Source: Actinernus sp. WN-2022 (taxonomy: Eukaryota > Cnidaria > Anthozoa > Actiniaria > Actinernidae). From it: a stretch of 64,000 bases of DNA. The stretch lies in NCBI GenBank assembly GCA_030867875.1, contig JAOWCC010000936.1, forward strand, positions 18,050,095 to 18,114,094. The letters run 5' to 3'. The notes under the pieces were generated by a model. It saw nothing but the letters and a program-made list of their open reading frames with translations, had not been told where the DNA came from and made no database searches. The first letter of the stretch is position 1. Each line of letters opens with the position of its first letter. Shown in pieces: positions 1 through 10,674 of the stretch. The position numbers were made by a program, and so were the translations under genes.

Positions 1-1389
1 TGGGCTGAAGCGAGTTTTGCGAACCCCGTTGTTTTTCGAAGGACTCCATTTTAAAAATGTATCTCTCCATCTCTAAATAGAAGTAAATACAACCCAATGT
101 GAATATCGTATTCCTGCTGGCGCAAATCAATTGCTTTTGAAATTAATTTTTACGCTAGCTTATATTTTATTTCGAAACTGGAGAAACCAGTTGCATCTTG
201 ATCGTGCCTGAACTTTCGCTGAAAAATAAAGGACTTTAGCCAAATGTACATAGACCAGATATCTATTAGATCTAAAAGGTAAGTCATATATGCTGCTTAC
301 AAACGTTTAGCTACTAAGCAAATGTCCAATCCAAGGGACCAATCATCAGTTATGGAAGAAGGAGGAGGGTTGGGGAGAAACTCCAAGAATATTGTAACGG
401 AAGTCGCTTCAGGACCATAGTTTTAGGCGTTCGTGTTATTTAACACATGGCAATAAAAGATGGACATTTGGAGGCGGTACTATAAATAATAACTAACAAG
501 GAAGTCAATCACTCATGCAGATTTTTAAAGTGTGGTTGGTCCGTAAGACAATACTCTCCTAATAAGCATATGATCTCGGGAACTCGAACACGAGACGTTA
601 TTGATGCCGTCTCCGCGAACAGTGCTTACTGAGTTTTATAAATACTTAAATAGATTCCTACAGTCAACTCTCATAACCTTGATAGAGCCCATACATAGCC
701 AAGAAACACAAGAAAACATCCTGAACGTTTTGCCGATTGTTATTCTGTGTTTATGTTCAAAATGGAAGACCAAATGCTATTATATATTCCAATTTACAGA
801 GTTCTGGCTACCTGTGGTCTAAACATGATGAAATAATAATGTTTAGGGCTTGGGAGCTAGAAGGTAAGGCTGCAAACCTTTGGAATACAAACATGGCGGT
901 GAAGGCGAGAAGAAGTTGAATTTCCCTCAAGTTTTGAAGGCTCTGTTTGCGTAATTTCAAGCAACAGATCCAGTCGTTCCTAGTAGGTTTTTAACCAGAA
1001 TTGTACCATATTTTCATCCAAGTTACCGCAATGGATATAAAACTTATAGCTATTCGATTTATACTCACGGGAATGTACAGCCATTCGGAACTGTGGAGGG
1101 CAAGGAAACTCGGTGATCATGCAGGTACCCATAAAGTGAGGAAAATAGCTTTTCTCCGGACCAGATCCAGTTGTTTTGGCGATTTCTCCATACATTCCCT
1201 TGTAGAATTTACCTGAAACTATCTAGTGAGAAAGCCGCACGAAAACTCGCTAGCAAGAAAACGACTTTGGTCTGTATTTAAGTTGTTTACAACACATAAC
1301 CAAATTCCGAAGGAAACTAGGTGGCCAAAGTAAAGACGCCAGTGTGAAATATGTTTTTAATGAAATTTTCATACAAAATCAGGTGCAGC
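1..1389. other. Unassigned non-coding stretch
   Basis: I see no recognisable gene or repeat. Open frames here are short and have no family resemblance. The sequence is AT-rich and probably intronic or intergenic. Confidence 0.5.
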
Positions 1390-1395
1390 TCATGA

Positions 1396-2170
1396 TCACC
1401 GAAGAGAACTTGAGTATCTTGAACGCCCATAGCGAAGCTGCAATTGTGCAAAACATGGTATGAACCTACCAAGAAACTGCGTGGTTCCTATAAATGTCTG
1501 TAAGTCATGTAAGCTAGTAGAAGGATCCATGTTAGTAATAGCTTCCACTTTAGAGGGATCAGACTCTAGGCCATTTGCACTCAAATATGAAATTTTAGTG
1601 CACTTGATGAACACTTGTTAGGGTTAAACCGTAATCCTGTATCACGTGCTCTCTCCATGACAGCTAGTATATTAGTATCATGGTTACTGCCATCATCGTT
1701 GTATCCAACAATTAATCAAACAATGTAATCTGCTATTCCGGTAACACCCGTGAGGTCACCGAATGTCTCATCAACTTTCCTCTGAAAGATGTCTTGTGCG
1801 TACACTAATTCAAAGGGAAGTCTATGAAAGCGATACCTACCACATGGTGTATTGGATGTGGTGTAATGTGAACTTTGCTCATCCAATTTGATGTTCCCAT
1901 AACCACTTCGAGAATTGATGATAGAGTATCATTGAGCTTCGGCAGAACATCATCCAGTGTTGGAGTACAGTAACCGCTTAATGTCCTAGTTGAGGTCTTT
2001 TGGGTCTAGACACATTCTGATATAGCAACATTAGATTTTGTAACACATACAAAAGAATTAACCCAATCAGTAGGTTTTTCGACCTTTTCTAAAATCCCTG
2101 CTTGCAAAAGGAGTCAAGCTCTGCTTTTAGTGGTTCAGGAAGAGCTTCCGGTAGGTAGAATTTAAGGATC
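1396..2170 (-). pseudogene. Gypsy reverse transcriptase fragment
   Basis: Translation in shifting minus frames gives the N-terminal RT region (PTDWVNSFVCVTKSN, 2130-2050), then TPTLDDVLPKLND (about 1980-1940), the fingers and palm region near 1820-1730 with FQRKVDETFGDLTG and a G-x-ADYIV remnant of the catalytic box, and the C-terminal connection LQTFIGTTQFLGRFIP (about 1510-1460). These are standard Ty3/Gypsy RT landmarks in the correct order. At least three frame changes and several stops make it a pseudogene. The longest piece, at 1396-1614, shows the region just after the RT palm. Confidence 0.8.
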
Positions 2171-2282
2171 AAGAACGATATGATACCTTCAAAATATCCA
2201 GTGCCACAAAAACAGTCCTCATCTTTAACGAGAAAGCTCTTTTTGGCTTGCCTATGGGGGTTTCCTTTCAGAGGACATTTTA

Positions 2283-2590
2283 CTAGTTTTGCAGGTGGAG
2301 ACTGATCAGGGTCGGGTGTACAGTTGATACTGCATGTAGTTCAGTGTCACTAACCACATGGAATATACACTCCACAGCTGTGTTATGATGGGTAGCAGTG
2401 AGCATACACCTGCCATATTGTTTGATGTGGTGTTCTTCATACGCACTAATCTTGATGCTTGATGTGAGGTTACGTGGTATTGTCACAAGTAGAATCAGGA
2501 AATAATTATTTAAATGTGTCTACAGAGATTACATTCCCTTCTGCTCCAGTATCTATCTTACATGAGACAGCTTTAGAGTTAATGGTTAGA
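2283..2590 (-). pseudogene. Gypsy aspartic protease fragment
   Basis: At 2580-2521 the minus strand reads KAVSCKIDTGAEGNVISV, an intact retropepsin active-site motif (DTGA). The piece at 2486-2283 continues with KISAYEEHHIKQYGRCML and the IFHVV segment that typically follow in Gypsy proteases. A stop or shift separates the motif from that second piece. It lies between the Gag knuckle and RT, as expected. The catalytic triad is readable, but the surrounding gene is broken. Confidence 0.78.
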
Positions 2591-2749
2591 GTCACCACAG
2601 TTTAAGCATTATTGCAGTTGGTGGTATCTATGCTATCAATGCCTAGAGAGTGGAAGTACAGCTGCTCTGGGTTAGCACATTGTACCTGCTGCACTGTGTG
2701 AAGACTTTGTTGCTTGGACTTAATTTGGCTTGTGATAATCTTGTGCTAG

Positions 2750-3790
2750 GCCTTGTAACCTTTTGTGGATATGAATGTGTCACAGATCTACATACATTTG
2801 TCCAGTGATTATTACGTCCATAAGACTTGCATTTAGTTCCGAAAGCAGGACAGCTTTCTCTTCTTGAAAAGTCATGATTTAAGCCACAGTTTCAACAAAT
2901 CTTTTGCTGTACATGTGAAGGATTGTGTCGCTTCAATTATTTTCTAGGCCCATTATAATTTTGTATTTGTGCTTGAGTGTATAGAGATTCATGTTTCTCT
3001 GTCGTTTACTAGCCTCGTCAGTTTTTGCAATGTTTAGACATTTATCAATGTTCATTTCATCAGATTCCAGGAGTTTCGACCGTTCTAGATCAACGACAGC
3101 AACGTTTATTGTTTATCGATAAGTAACAAATAGATAGATTAAAACTAAAATAAGGGCGCATACTGTCTGAAATAAGTTACGTGAATTGAATCAGATAGCA
3201 CATATATAAATTACTTAAAAAGAGGAATAGGTCAATTAGGTTAAACATAATTCGATCACATATAGAAGCATGCCAACACACAGATATACAATTATACCAA
3301 CCTAAATGTACACAAGTACACACAGGACAATATAAGAGTTAGTTCCAAAAATGACAAAATAAGTGTTCATCTTGGTTTACAAACTTACATTCTTGGATGA
3401 GTAAGGTACTTGCCATCATTTCACAAATGCATCTACTGATACATCTGGTCCTTACTTCGTAGATTGCAGTTTGAATCAATATAGGCGAAAATTGTATTGG
3501 GCTTGAGGAGATTTGTAAATCTGGTCAGGTATGTTGTCAGTTTCTTTCTGTGCGCCTCGCTTATATTCTACGTGGATACGAGTTCAATACCATAACCATC
3601 TGACCATATTTGAATATAGTTCACGTTCTATCCCTCTGATTTCTCTTTAAGCGGTCCCTCGAATATTTGCTCACACTTTGCTTTGAATTGCTTGAACAGT
3701 TGGAGAGCATCCGGCGAGTTTCAATCAATCGATCCCAAGGTATTGATAATACCGCCAACTCCGCCATCTTGCGATCGGGTTTCACCCACG
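2750..3790 (-). pseudogene. Gypsy Gag fragment with zinc knuckle
   Basis: From about 3740 the minus strand reads LQLFKQFKAKCEQIFEGPLK and, further on, EAHRKKLTTYLTRFTNLLKP. This resembles the capsid region of Ty3/Gypsy Gag. At 3110-3000 it reads LLESDEMNIDKCLNIAKTDE, and at 2880-2770 CPAFGTKCKSYGRNNHWTNV followed by Cys, a knuckle-like Cys/His cluster. Stops interrupt all sections, and 3120-3400 shows no Gag similarity and looks like an insertion. The knuckle sits immediately before the protease, as in other Gypsy elements. Confidence 0.72.
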
Positions 3791-4179
3791 CGTTTCTTCA
3801 GTCGACATATATGTCAATTTTACGAGTATTTCAGGATATTTCACCGACCTGGATCACGGCAATTACTATAGACGGGTTCTTGAGTTATTCTGACATCATG
3901 TTATGGTTGTGGATAGTTTCAATAACAGATAACAAGTAACGTAACCAGAGTTGTTAAACCAACGAATAACTATTTATTGAGACAATGTGCTCGGCTCTGC
4001 TATCTAACGCATAGCGCATGCGTGGTTACAAGTGGTAATTAATTATACATACCGGAAGTGACAAAACAAAACCACAACAGGCAGAGTAAGGAAAAAATGA
4101 TATGAATTTGGCAGGGAAGAACTCGTCACCAGTTCTAATCACGTAGCAGCCGATAGGAAACGCCTGACGAACGCCTGAC
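3791..4179. other. Possible Gypsy leader/LTR remnant
   Basis: This gap separates two oppositely oriented Gypsy relics. Read on the minus strand it has an AATAAA-like stretch near 3975 and a TGATGTCAGAA sequence near 3895, resembling the LTR end and leader expected upstream of the minus-strand Gag. No second LTR was found, so this is only a suggestion. Confidence 0.3.
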
Positions 4180-5245
4180 AAAATGGCTGGAACCGTGCCT
4201 CCAAAGCAACGTACTTGGCGGAGAGTTTGAGTGTACCAGCAAGGTGGGTTCTCGGCGACTTGGACGACAGCAAGAGCCCTTGTCACAGCTCTCTACAGCA
4301 GGTTTGGTTACGCCAACCAGACCGAGATGTCACAGACTATAAACTCGTTCTAGAAAAGCGATGGAACCCTTTCAGAACTGGCCCAAGTTCTCAGACGGAT
4401 GACATGACGGGCCTTCCCAAATGCTTTCCCTTAACTGCCAGAGACCCTAGCCTATGATTGTTTTGTTAAGAAAAATACAGGAAACAGCATTGGAGGGCTG
4501 CGAAAACGGCGTTTTCCCATAGAACTACTCCATAGAGATCGACAAGGGAGGCCGGGCCGCGAAGAAGATATGAGAGCAGCACACCTCGCCTTCGAAACTC
4601 CTCTCCCACCACACAGAGAGAATGATATAGAATTAAAAAATGAATTGAAAGAACTGAAGCAGTTAATATTGAAGAGAACGGCTGTGCCTGTGGTGATTTA
4701 AGCCACATTGAACGGAACTGCAAAACGGGCAGTTATCATGATAAGGATAATCAGCTGGGTTTACCGAATCAAATGTCGGCAAACGGGCAACGGCCAAGTC
4801 CACGGGCCGAAGCCCGGCAGAACGAGAACAACCAAGGCCTTCGCCGCTTCCCTGGCTGTTCTCTAAGTTTCTGCTGGAAATTGGTACAAACATTACGATT
4901 TTACATTCCAAGTGCATGAAACAGATTCCCACTGCATTACGTCCGTCTGGTTTATTGCAATAAACCAGACGACCGTTGTACTTGACAACAGCGATGCCCT
5001 TGTTGATGTTGTGTAGTTGATTCCAGCCGTGACAACATGGTATCGGTGTTGGAATCCAACGCACCGCACAAAATTACTAACAACCCGTTAATGGTGGCAA
5101 AGACTGTGATAGATACATCAAGAAAAATTACCCTCGAGTGCTGGCTGTAGAACCATCAGCAAGCCCTTCGGCATCACCTATCATATTGGTGGAAAAGAAG
5201 GACGACACAACAAAGTTCTGTGTTGACTATCGTAAACATGTTTCG
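4180..5245 (+). mobile_element. Second decayed Ty3/Gypsy gag-pol relic
   Basis: On the plus strand, 4280-4420 reads ALVTALYSRFGYANQTEMSQ and then SDGTLSELAQVLRRM, a Gypsy Gag segment. At 4676-4730 the frame gives CACGDLSHIERNC, a clear zinc-knuckle relic. At about 4872-4945 LEIGTNITILHSKC looks like the protease flap region with the active-site triplet degraded to E-I-G. At 5150-5237 SPIILVEKKDDTTKFCVDYR is a textbook N-terminal RT motif, after which similarity stops. Orientation is opposite to the first relic and the two cover different domains, so they are separate insertions. Stops and shifts make it inactive. Confidence 0.8.
4944..4971. repeat. 28-bp perfect palindrome
   Basis: The 14-base half CGTCTGGTTTATTG is followed directly by its exact reverse complement with no spacer. 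It lies inside the decayed Gypsy protease region, so it is not an element border that I can identify. It could form a cruciform. Confidence 0.9.
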
Positions 5246-6221
5246 ATGTGTTAGAACGATAATTGATTTTTTTTGTTATTTTAGGTACCGTGTCGTTGTT
5301 TACTTTAGCTCAATGTAATTCATGTTACTTCGGAGGAGCTCAGTGAAGCTAGGCTGGCAAGCTAGTTAAACGGATTTACGGTTCATCGCGCCACAGTATA
5401 GCTATGATTTAGCCATTAATGGACACAGAAGTAAGTACTAGTCGCTGTTAATTCATTCTTTTAGAGTTCATATTCTGTTTCTTAGTCTAATTGTAATTAT
5501 TTTGTGTTTCTTTCTAGTTTTTGTTACCGTATTCTATGTATTCAACATCGACAATCATTGTAAACGTACACTAAACCGTTGGTCGTATGGAAAGCGCGTG
5601 AACACAATTTCTGCATTACTGTTAGCTGGAATAAACCTAAGACCTGTGAAAAGCGAGAACTATTCGAAAATCTGTTGTTCTGCATCCACATTATTAACAA
5701 AAATTATTGCCGAACGTTATTCTCTGGTGGCTAAGGGATAATTCGATTACGGAACGTACCGAATCTACTACAGGGCTATACTGAACGACTGGAATGGCAC
5801 AGCAAGATGAGTCAAGGAGAAAATTCCGGTGATTGTGCGAACCCCCACCGCTTAGAAGGAAACGGTTGTCGATGGAAAGGAACGTTCAATTACGAAGCCT
5901 TCGCTGGTGTCGATTCAAGTCTTGGTCATGTGAATCTCTCTTAGATTCTATGCACATGCACAGTGTAAATGTCAACTAGGCACTTTTTACATGACTATAA
6001 TTATAAATATATTTGTCTTCTGATTTCAATCATAAAATCACACGCCTAACAGATTCCAGAGTTCTTTCACACTATTTGCATACATTAAAAAAAAAAGTTG
6101 TCCACGAAACATCTGGAAGCTATAGGCGTTTCTTTTTTCATTCCAAATTAGAAAAAAAAAAAAAAAATGAAAGAAAAGTATTTATGAAAGAATAAAAACA
6201 AATAATGAAAGAATGACTAAC
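5246..6221. other. Unassigned stretch, likely intron of the channel gene
   Basis: No recognised gene. A plus-strand frame at about 5745-5940 stays open for some 65 codons and contains CANPHRLEGNGCRWKG, which I cannot assign. A 16-A run lies at about 6152-6167. The stretch is downstream of the last channel exon seen and probably belongs to the following intron. Confidence 0.4.
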
Positions 6222-6266
6222 CTGGAATACCCAAACATCCATGGTAATCATCTGTTTCTTGGTGTC
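6222..6266 (-). CDS. Cys-loop (nicotinic receptor-like) channel, 45-bp exon
   Basis: This minus-strand exon encodes DTKKQMITMDVWVFQ. It matches the conserved short exon of nicotinic acetylcholine receptor subunits, whose usual product is of the form DEKNQxxTTNVWLxQ. Exactly 45 bp is the classical length of that exon. It has a clean acceptor (TTACATTTCGCAG) and a donor (CAG/GTTAGT). Its phase (0) follows directly from the upstream exon at 7000-7160. In the folded receptor this segment forms part of the beta1-beta2 region of the extracellular ligand-binding domain. The next exons (tryptophan-rich loop, Cys-loop, transmembrane helices) were not found and probably lie beyond the left edge. Subunit type and ligand cannot be decided. 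Confidence 0.82.
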
Positions 6267-6999
6267 CTGCGAAATGTAAGAAGTAGGAGTAGACACAAAT
6301 GATGCGTTACTTTGAAAGTATGATGTTTTTGCCATAGAAACACAAACTCATCAGAAAATTGAAGTTCCTTTCCACTTTATCTCTAGGAGATATCACTTCC
6401 CGTCGTACACTGTGCCACATTAGTGCTACATATCTCGTTTCGGAAGGAAAGGACATTCAAATTGTTCAGAAAACTAGGCTATAAGCTTTAAGCGTTCCAG
6501 GGTTGCGATAACGGGTGGAATGTTTACTTGCTCTCGGCATCAACAATGTTCAGAAATACAAAACACGGCTTCTATCAACTAAGAATTAGTAGGTTGGTGC
6601 ACTAACCGCCGTGGAAAACGAGTAGCAGATGACGTTTCGAGCGCTAGCGAGCCCTTCGTAAGAACTGCTCCGCTGCAGAAATGTCAGTGGAAGTGTAGCC
6701 ATATATACCAAACCACTATTTAAACAAACGGATCTCAGCTTTAATTTAGAGTTGTGGTGTTTGTAGTTACATTTTAGTCCATGTTCACATTATTATGAAG
6801 TGCTAGTCTGTAGCACGTCAGGACAGCTTGTCCAAACACTGTCATTTTCCTTCTTGTTTAAAAGTCGACATTGATATTCTTAATTTCTCTAAAAGCAACG
6901 AATTATTTAATTTTCTAGTCTCAAGAAAGTCAACATTTGAAGCTAGCAACTATGCATGCTGTCCTTCTCAGACGACTAATTTTGTTAAAAGTCACTTAC
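6267..6999. other. Intron of the channel gene with a repeat fragment
   Basis: This lies between two phase-matched exons. It contains the stretch 6595-6680 with GACGTTTCGAGCGCTAGCGA and neighbouring sequence, which looks like a fragment of a widespread dispersed animal repeat; I could not assign its family. The rest shows nothing. Confidence 0.55.
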
Positions 7000-7160
7000 C
7001 ACTTTAACAAGCTTGGATATTTTGAGGGAGAACTTGACAGGAAGAGCTGATTTACCTCCATATTTAACAGGTCCAACAACACGGTCATACTTTGCTAGGA
7101 TATCTGAACGCACTTTGTTTCTTGCTTTGTTGCTCGCTTTTGACGAGACACAATTGACAA
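7000..7160 (-). CDS. Cys-loop (nicotinic receptor-like) channel, N-terminal extracellular exon
   Basis: This 161-bp minus-strand exon has acceptor TGTGAATTTCAG and a consensus donor (GTG/GTAAGT). In the single frame without stops it reads, after a split codon, VNCVSSKASNKARNKVRSDI then LAKYDRVVGPVKYGGKSALP and VKFSLKISKLVKV. The pattern of an Asp-Leu-like helix, then Y-D-x-x-V-x-P-V, then an alternating hydrophobic strand ending in L-V-x-V, is the start of the ligand-binding domain of nicotinic receptor subunits. It splices in phase 0 to the 45-bp exon at 6222-6266, as in animal nAChR genes. A signal-peptide exon should lie upstream (above 7160) but was not recognised. Confidence 0.8.
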
Positions 7161-7626
7161 CTGAAATTCACAAGAAAAAAACGAGAAAAATCTTAGCGGG
7201 ACTCTTAGTAGTCGGCGGGTGTTAAGTCTACAAAACTAGGCTCCCACGGCGGCCTGCTTACTTCATATTCATTAATAAAATAGATGAAATGATACTCGCT
7301 TCGATTGGATTCGATATATATAAATACGGACATGATTTAAAAGGAGCACAAATTGAGATTTTCTTAAACTTTAATTTACTCATGACAATATAATCATTTA
7401 TTTTTATTTCTGTTTACACCTTTGAATGTTTTGCTACCGGAAGCTTAATCCGATAAAAAAGATTGGGAGATTCGAGAATGGCTGTTAAATGTTTCTGAAG
7501 AGCTTTAAGGTAATAAATCACGGAGCTCACAAAAAAACTGGCAGTTTCTAGGTTTCCATCACGTCACATTTCGCATTCATACATACTTCCGGTTTCCAAG
7601 TAACGCGCGAGCACAGTCACACAACA
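7161..7626. other. Unassigned, probably first intron of the channel gene
   Basis: AT-rich sequence without a recognisable exon or repeat. The expected signal-peptide exon of the channel gene was searched for by eye on the minus strand and not found. Confidence 0.4.
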
Positions 7627-8640
7627 TCTTTTATTTATTTGCTTAATATGTTTCATACTTTACAAAATTGTACAACTATTACACATTTACTAAAGTCGTA
7701 CACACACCCACACATAATTTACAAAGTTCTGATGTACGATAATAGTCTATATTATCTTGTTAGCCACTGTTTTAGAGGTTCCCATTTTGTTCATATATAT
7801 ACCTCGCCACGTCTAGTTTATTTCTGTATTGTCTTTCCAGTAAATATCTTTTTCAATAGGATGAGGAAAAGTTCAAAACAAAAGTGCGTGTCTTTGATAA
7901 AAAACGTATACATACGGTACTTTACTACAATAAGTGCATGATTGGTTGACGAGTCTGTTGTTCGGTATAGGCTCCAGTCGATCGTACAATATAGAACTAG
8001 CACTTAAACTGATGGTTTGGGCTGTGTTTACATTACACCAGTTTATGAAACAGCTCCAAAAAGAAACAACACATGTGCAGTTAGTGAAAAAAAATAACTA
8101 ATGTATGCTTTTCACTACAATAAGGACACTTGTCACTAGTTTTAATTTTGGCTTTAAATAAAATATCATTTGTTGCTAGAATGTTGTGTATAATTTTGTA
8201 TTGAAACATGCTTAATTTGATTTCTTTGATGATTTTGAAAGGAAGTTTATAAACTTTCTTTAACTTGCACTCTTGAAGGTAATTTTTAACCCTAGTCTCT
8301 GCTGTTGGGGCGCAAAATTGTAGTTTTGCAAATTCTATTCTGATAATTTTCGCAGTAATTTTCTGTAGGTCTGTAAACCACCCAGGAGGGTTCTCATGTA
8401 GTTCACTAGGTTTGTCTGACGTTTACTATAACCTTTAACAGCGTTAATAGACCATTTCGCGGTAAATTCCGACATTAAGATTAACGTATCGAAATTTGAG
8501 GGATGTAGCTGTGCTGGGAAGCGTTCAATCGTATTTTCAGTTTTCCATACATTGTCTGTAAAATTCCCCTCTACATATTTTGTGATTTCTGCATCTTGAC
8601 TCGTTTTCTACCACTGCAACTGCATGGTACTGTAAATTAC
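7627..8640 (-). mobile_element. LINE ORF2 C-terminal fragment (5'-truncated)
   Basis: Minus-strand translation in shifting frames gives ENPPGWFTDLQKITAKIIRI, then EFAKLQF, then NYLQECKLKKVYKLPFKIIK, EIKLSMFQYKIIHNILATND and SDKCPYCSEKHTL. Next comes a FWSCFINW segment and finally the 7818-8003 piece containing LIVVKYRMYTFF. This order (linker helices, LPFK block, FQYKIIHN, CxxC..H cluster, FW..F..W) is the C-terminus of the long LINE ORF2 proteins common in marine animals. It ends towards 7627 in an AAATAAATAAAA-like tail. No RT domain is present, so it is a 5'-truncated, frameshifted copy. It sits on the same strand as the channel exons. Confidence 0.78.
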
Positions 8641-8854
8641 TACCGTTTTTCAAACAAAAGATAATAAACGATCATGTTCATCATACAAGATACGATATAT
8701 TCTTTGAAAAGATTCGTTGGATATTTGAATATATGCATACTTTTAAATTGGCTAACAATTTCTTCACTTTTATTTTTCAGCTGCGAAAATATTCAATTTC
8801 TATTTGCTGCTGGCAAATTTCCAGCTGGAAAATTTAGAAACTCTTCATGTCCAC
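8641..8854. other. Unassigned spacer
   Basis: AT-rich sequence between the LINE fragment and the dispersed repeat. It contains a short echo (TGGCAAATTTCCAGCTGG) and nothing else that I can identify. Confidence 0.4.
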
Positions 8855-9290
8855 ACCCGCCAGTCACTGAGAACTCACTTATTTAGGACTGGAGGTCATG
8901 CATGGATAACCAACTGGATCATATCGGTAACGGAATAGGATAGCTATATTTAGGGCATTATGTCATTTCGCGCGCTTTCTTAAAACATGGTTGTGATGCC
9001 CTTATTTGGAGTGCTGTGGTTTTGTAAAACTCGTGTGTTGTGCAATAGTAAACCAGTTCTGCATTCTGACTCTTATGAAGTTGTGCTGGCGGCTTCACCG
9101 CCTTTGCCCTTTAGGCCGCAGTTTCGAGAAGTTCGGCCCGTTACAATATGAAATAAAATAAGCCCACTCTTATGTCTTCTGATACCTCTCACACCCGACA
9201 GACGCTGAGAACTCACTCATTTAGGACTGGAGTTCATGGATTACCAACTTGATCATATGAAATAAAACTAGAGTAACTATCAGTTAGGAA
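8855..9290 (+). repeat. Dispersed repeat family A, two tandem copies (first split by an LTR)
   Basis: The module CTGAGAACTCACTCATTTAG, then GGACTGGAGTTCATGGAT, then GATCATATGAAATAAAA occurs at about 8860-9175 and again at 9190-9290. Relatives lie at 10675-10965 and 16465-16670. In the first copy the sequence GATCATAT/GAAATAAAAT is split by a 221-bp insertion. The family has no coding potential that I can see. It could be part of an LTR or a satellite-like MITE. Confidence 0.75.
8925..9145 (+). mobile_element. Solo LTR nested in repeat A, 4-bp target duplication
   Basis: The insertion starts with GGTAACGGAATAGG and ends with CGGCCCGTTACA, so its ends are inverted copies of one another (TAACGG/CCGTTA), as in LTRs of the TG...CA type with the first bases mutated. 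It is flanked on both sides by ATAT (8921-8924 and 9146-9149). Removing it restores the repeat-A sequence GATCATATGAAATAAA seen in the other copies. A 4-bp duplication and this size fit a Ty3/Gypsy solo LTR. No internal region remains. Confidence 0.75.
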
Positions 9291-10300
9291 GTGCGTTCGT
9301 TCGAAAAGAATCATATTTTGAAGTAATATAAATTTCATTCAGATTTTAGAAATGTATTCGTTTGGTGAAACCAAGGAAAGTACCGGAAAGTACCGAAAAA
9401 TACCTCTTCTTATTTTTTTTTACATCATTCCCTTTTGTCTGATTGCGTCTAGAGGAAATGGACTAGTGAACACAAATGAATAATGAATATATTTATTCTC
9501 ATTGTTTACAATTATCGTATGAATATCAATTCAACTGGTTACCCTTGTGCTAGACTTATCTGCTATATGTACACATGCAATTCTTACTTGGAAGATTTGC
9601 CTCTGGCTCCCTGGGTATAAAACTATATAGTAACATAACTAATATATTTTAACTGTTTTTAACGGTAACGGTATAAGATTTGATGTGTAATGTATACTAA
9701 CATGCATTAATGTGTAGCAATGTTTTCGTTTAAATGGTCTACTACGGGCATATAGCATCCTAACCATGTTTAAGTTAACTTTCTTCACTATTTTGTAAAA
9801 GTCATTGCATAAAGTTTTCAAGTAAATTCGGATCATGCAGTTATCGAAATATCGTGAGCCGTAAAATAAACAAAACGGCTGCTCGCTTAGTTCCCAGACC
9901 GGTAGTACGTGGCCCGCTTTAAAGCTTGCCTCACTCGCTGAGCGCAAAGCATTTTTTATAACACTAAATAAACTTTTGCTTCAGTGTAGTTTCACGTTTA
10001 CGGCAGATCCTTGTCTTGTTACTATTATTAAAAGGTTTCGGCAGAAATCATTGTAGATGTTTGCGTATTAAAATCTCAACTCTTCTTGGAGTCTCAATTT
10101 CCATGTGCATGCAATCAGTCGGGCGTGAACGTGTCAGTCTATTTTTTTACAGAACATCAACAGAGTTTTGAAGCAACGTTTGTCATATTGAAAGACGTGC
10201 AAAAACTTCTATACTCTTACCAGAAAACTTCTACTGGGAAAGTGCAATTCCTTTTGAATTAAAAGAGCTTTAATGCTTCGGTCCGATCAGTCAGTTCGCG
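9291..10300. other. Unassigned stretch
   Basis: AT-rich with no recognised gene. A short echo AAAGTACCGGAAAGTACCG occurs near 9373-9395. The minus-strand open frame at 9639-9947 resembles no family that I know. Confidence 0.4.
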
Positions 10301-10462
10301 ATGCCGCCCCAGCCGGAATTAGAGGCGTCAGAGAACAACGATAGCTGGATGTGTTTCTTGTCTTTCCGCTCCAGCAGCAAGAATATTGACGCGAGAAGAG
10401 ACGATCTGTGGTTAAGTTTCGAATTTGATCAGTCACCACGCTTTGATGAGCAACACTTATGA
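10301..10462 (+). CDS. Possible small ORF or terminal exon (unknown)
   Basis: A 53-codon plus-strand frame starts MPPQPELEASENNDSWMCFL and ends with an acidic, aromatic tail FEFDQSPRFDEQHL. Its composition (Glu, Asp, Ser and Trp rich, GC higher than the flanks) looks more like coding sequence than the surrounding AT-rich DNA. I recognise no domain. It might be a first or last exon, or chance. The opposite strand also carries an open frame over the same bases (10287-10493), which I consider the weaker reading. Confidence 0.25.
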   Translation: MPPQPELEASENNDSWMCFLSFRSSSKNIDARRDDLWLSFEFDQSPRFDEQHL

Positions 10463-10674
10463 ATTTCTTCAGCATATTACCGAGATAAATCACTACTCAC
10501 CGGCACTGTTCAAACCACGAGGCGAACACCGTAAATCGTAATGCATCATGGACATGCTGAGTTAATTTATGCGCAAAGGTACAAACCCACGTTTTTCGTG
10601 TTTGGATTGCGCCAATGGACCACAGGTAGCCCGCGTTAAGATTAGTATGCGTTCTCGCTCTCGCTCGAACGCAA

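Larger units (their letters stand above)
1390..3790 (-). mobile_element. Decayed Ty3/Gypsy LTR retrotransposon (gag-pol relic)
   Basis: Read on the minus strand, pieces of Gag, a CCHC-like knuckle, an aspartic protease and a reverse transcriptase follow each other in the usual Ty3/Gypsy order. Many stops and frameshifts separate them. About 280 bp of unrelated AT-rich sequence (roughly 3120-3400) interrupts the Gag part. No intact LTR pair or integrase is visible. The copy is old and cannot produce protein; the family assignment is firm because four separate domains agree. Confidence 0.82.

Noticed and set aside
555..600. tRNA-like B-box on the minus strand (GTTCGAGTTCC)
   Set aside because: No A-box, acceptor stem or anticodon arm could be built around it.
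5502..5741. 79-codon plus-strand frame with hydrophobic start
   Set aside because: The start resembles a signal peptide, but there is no recognisable mature domain or splice structure.
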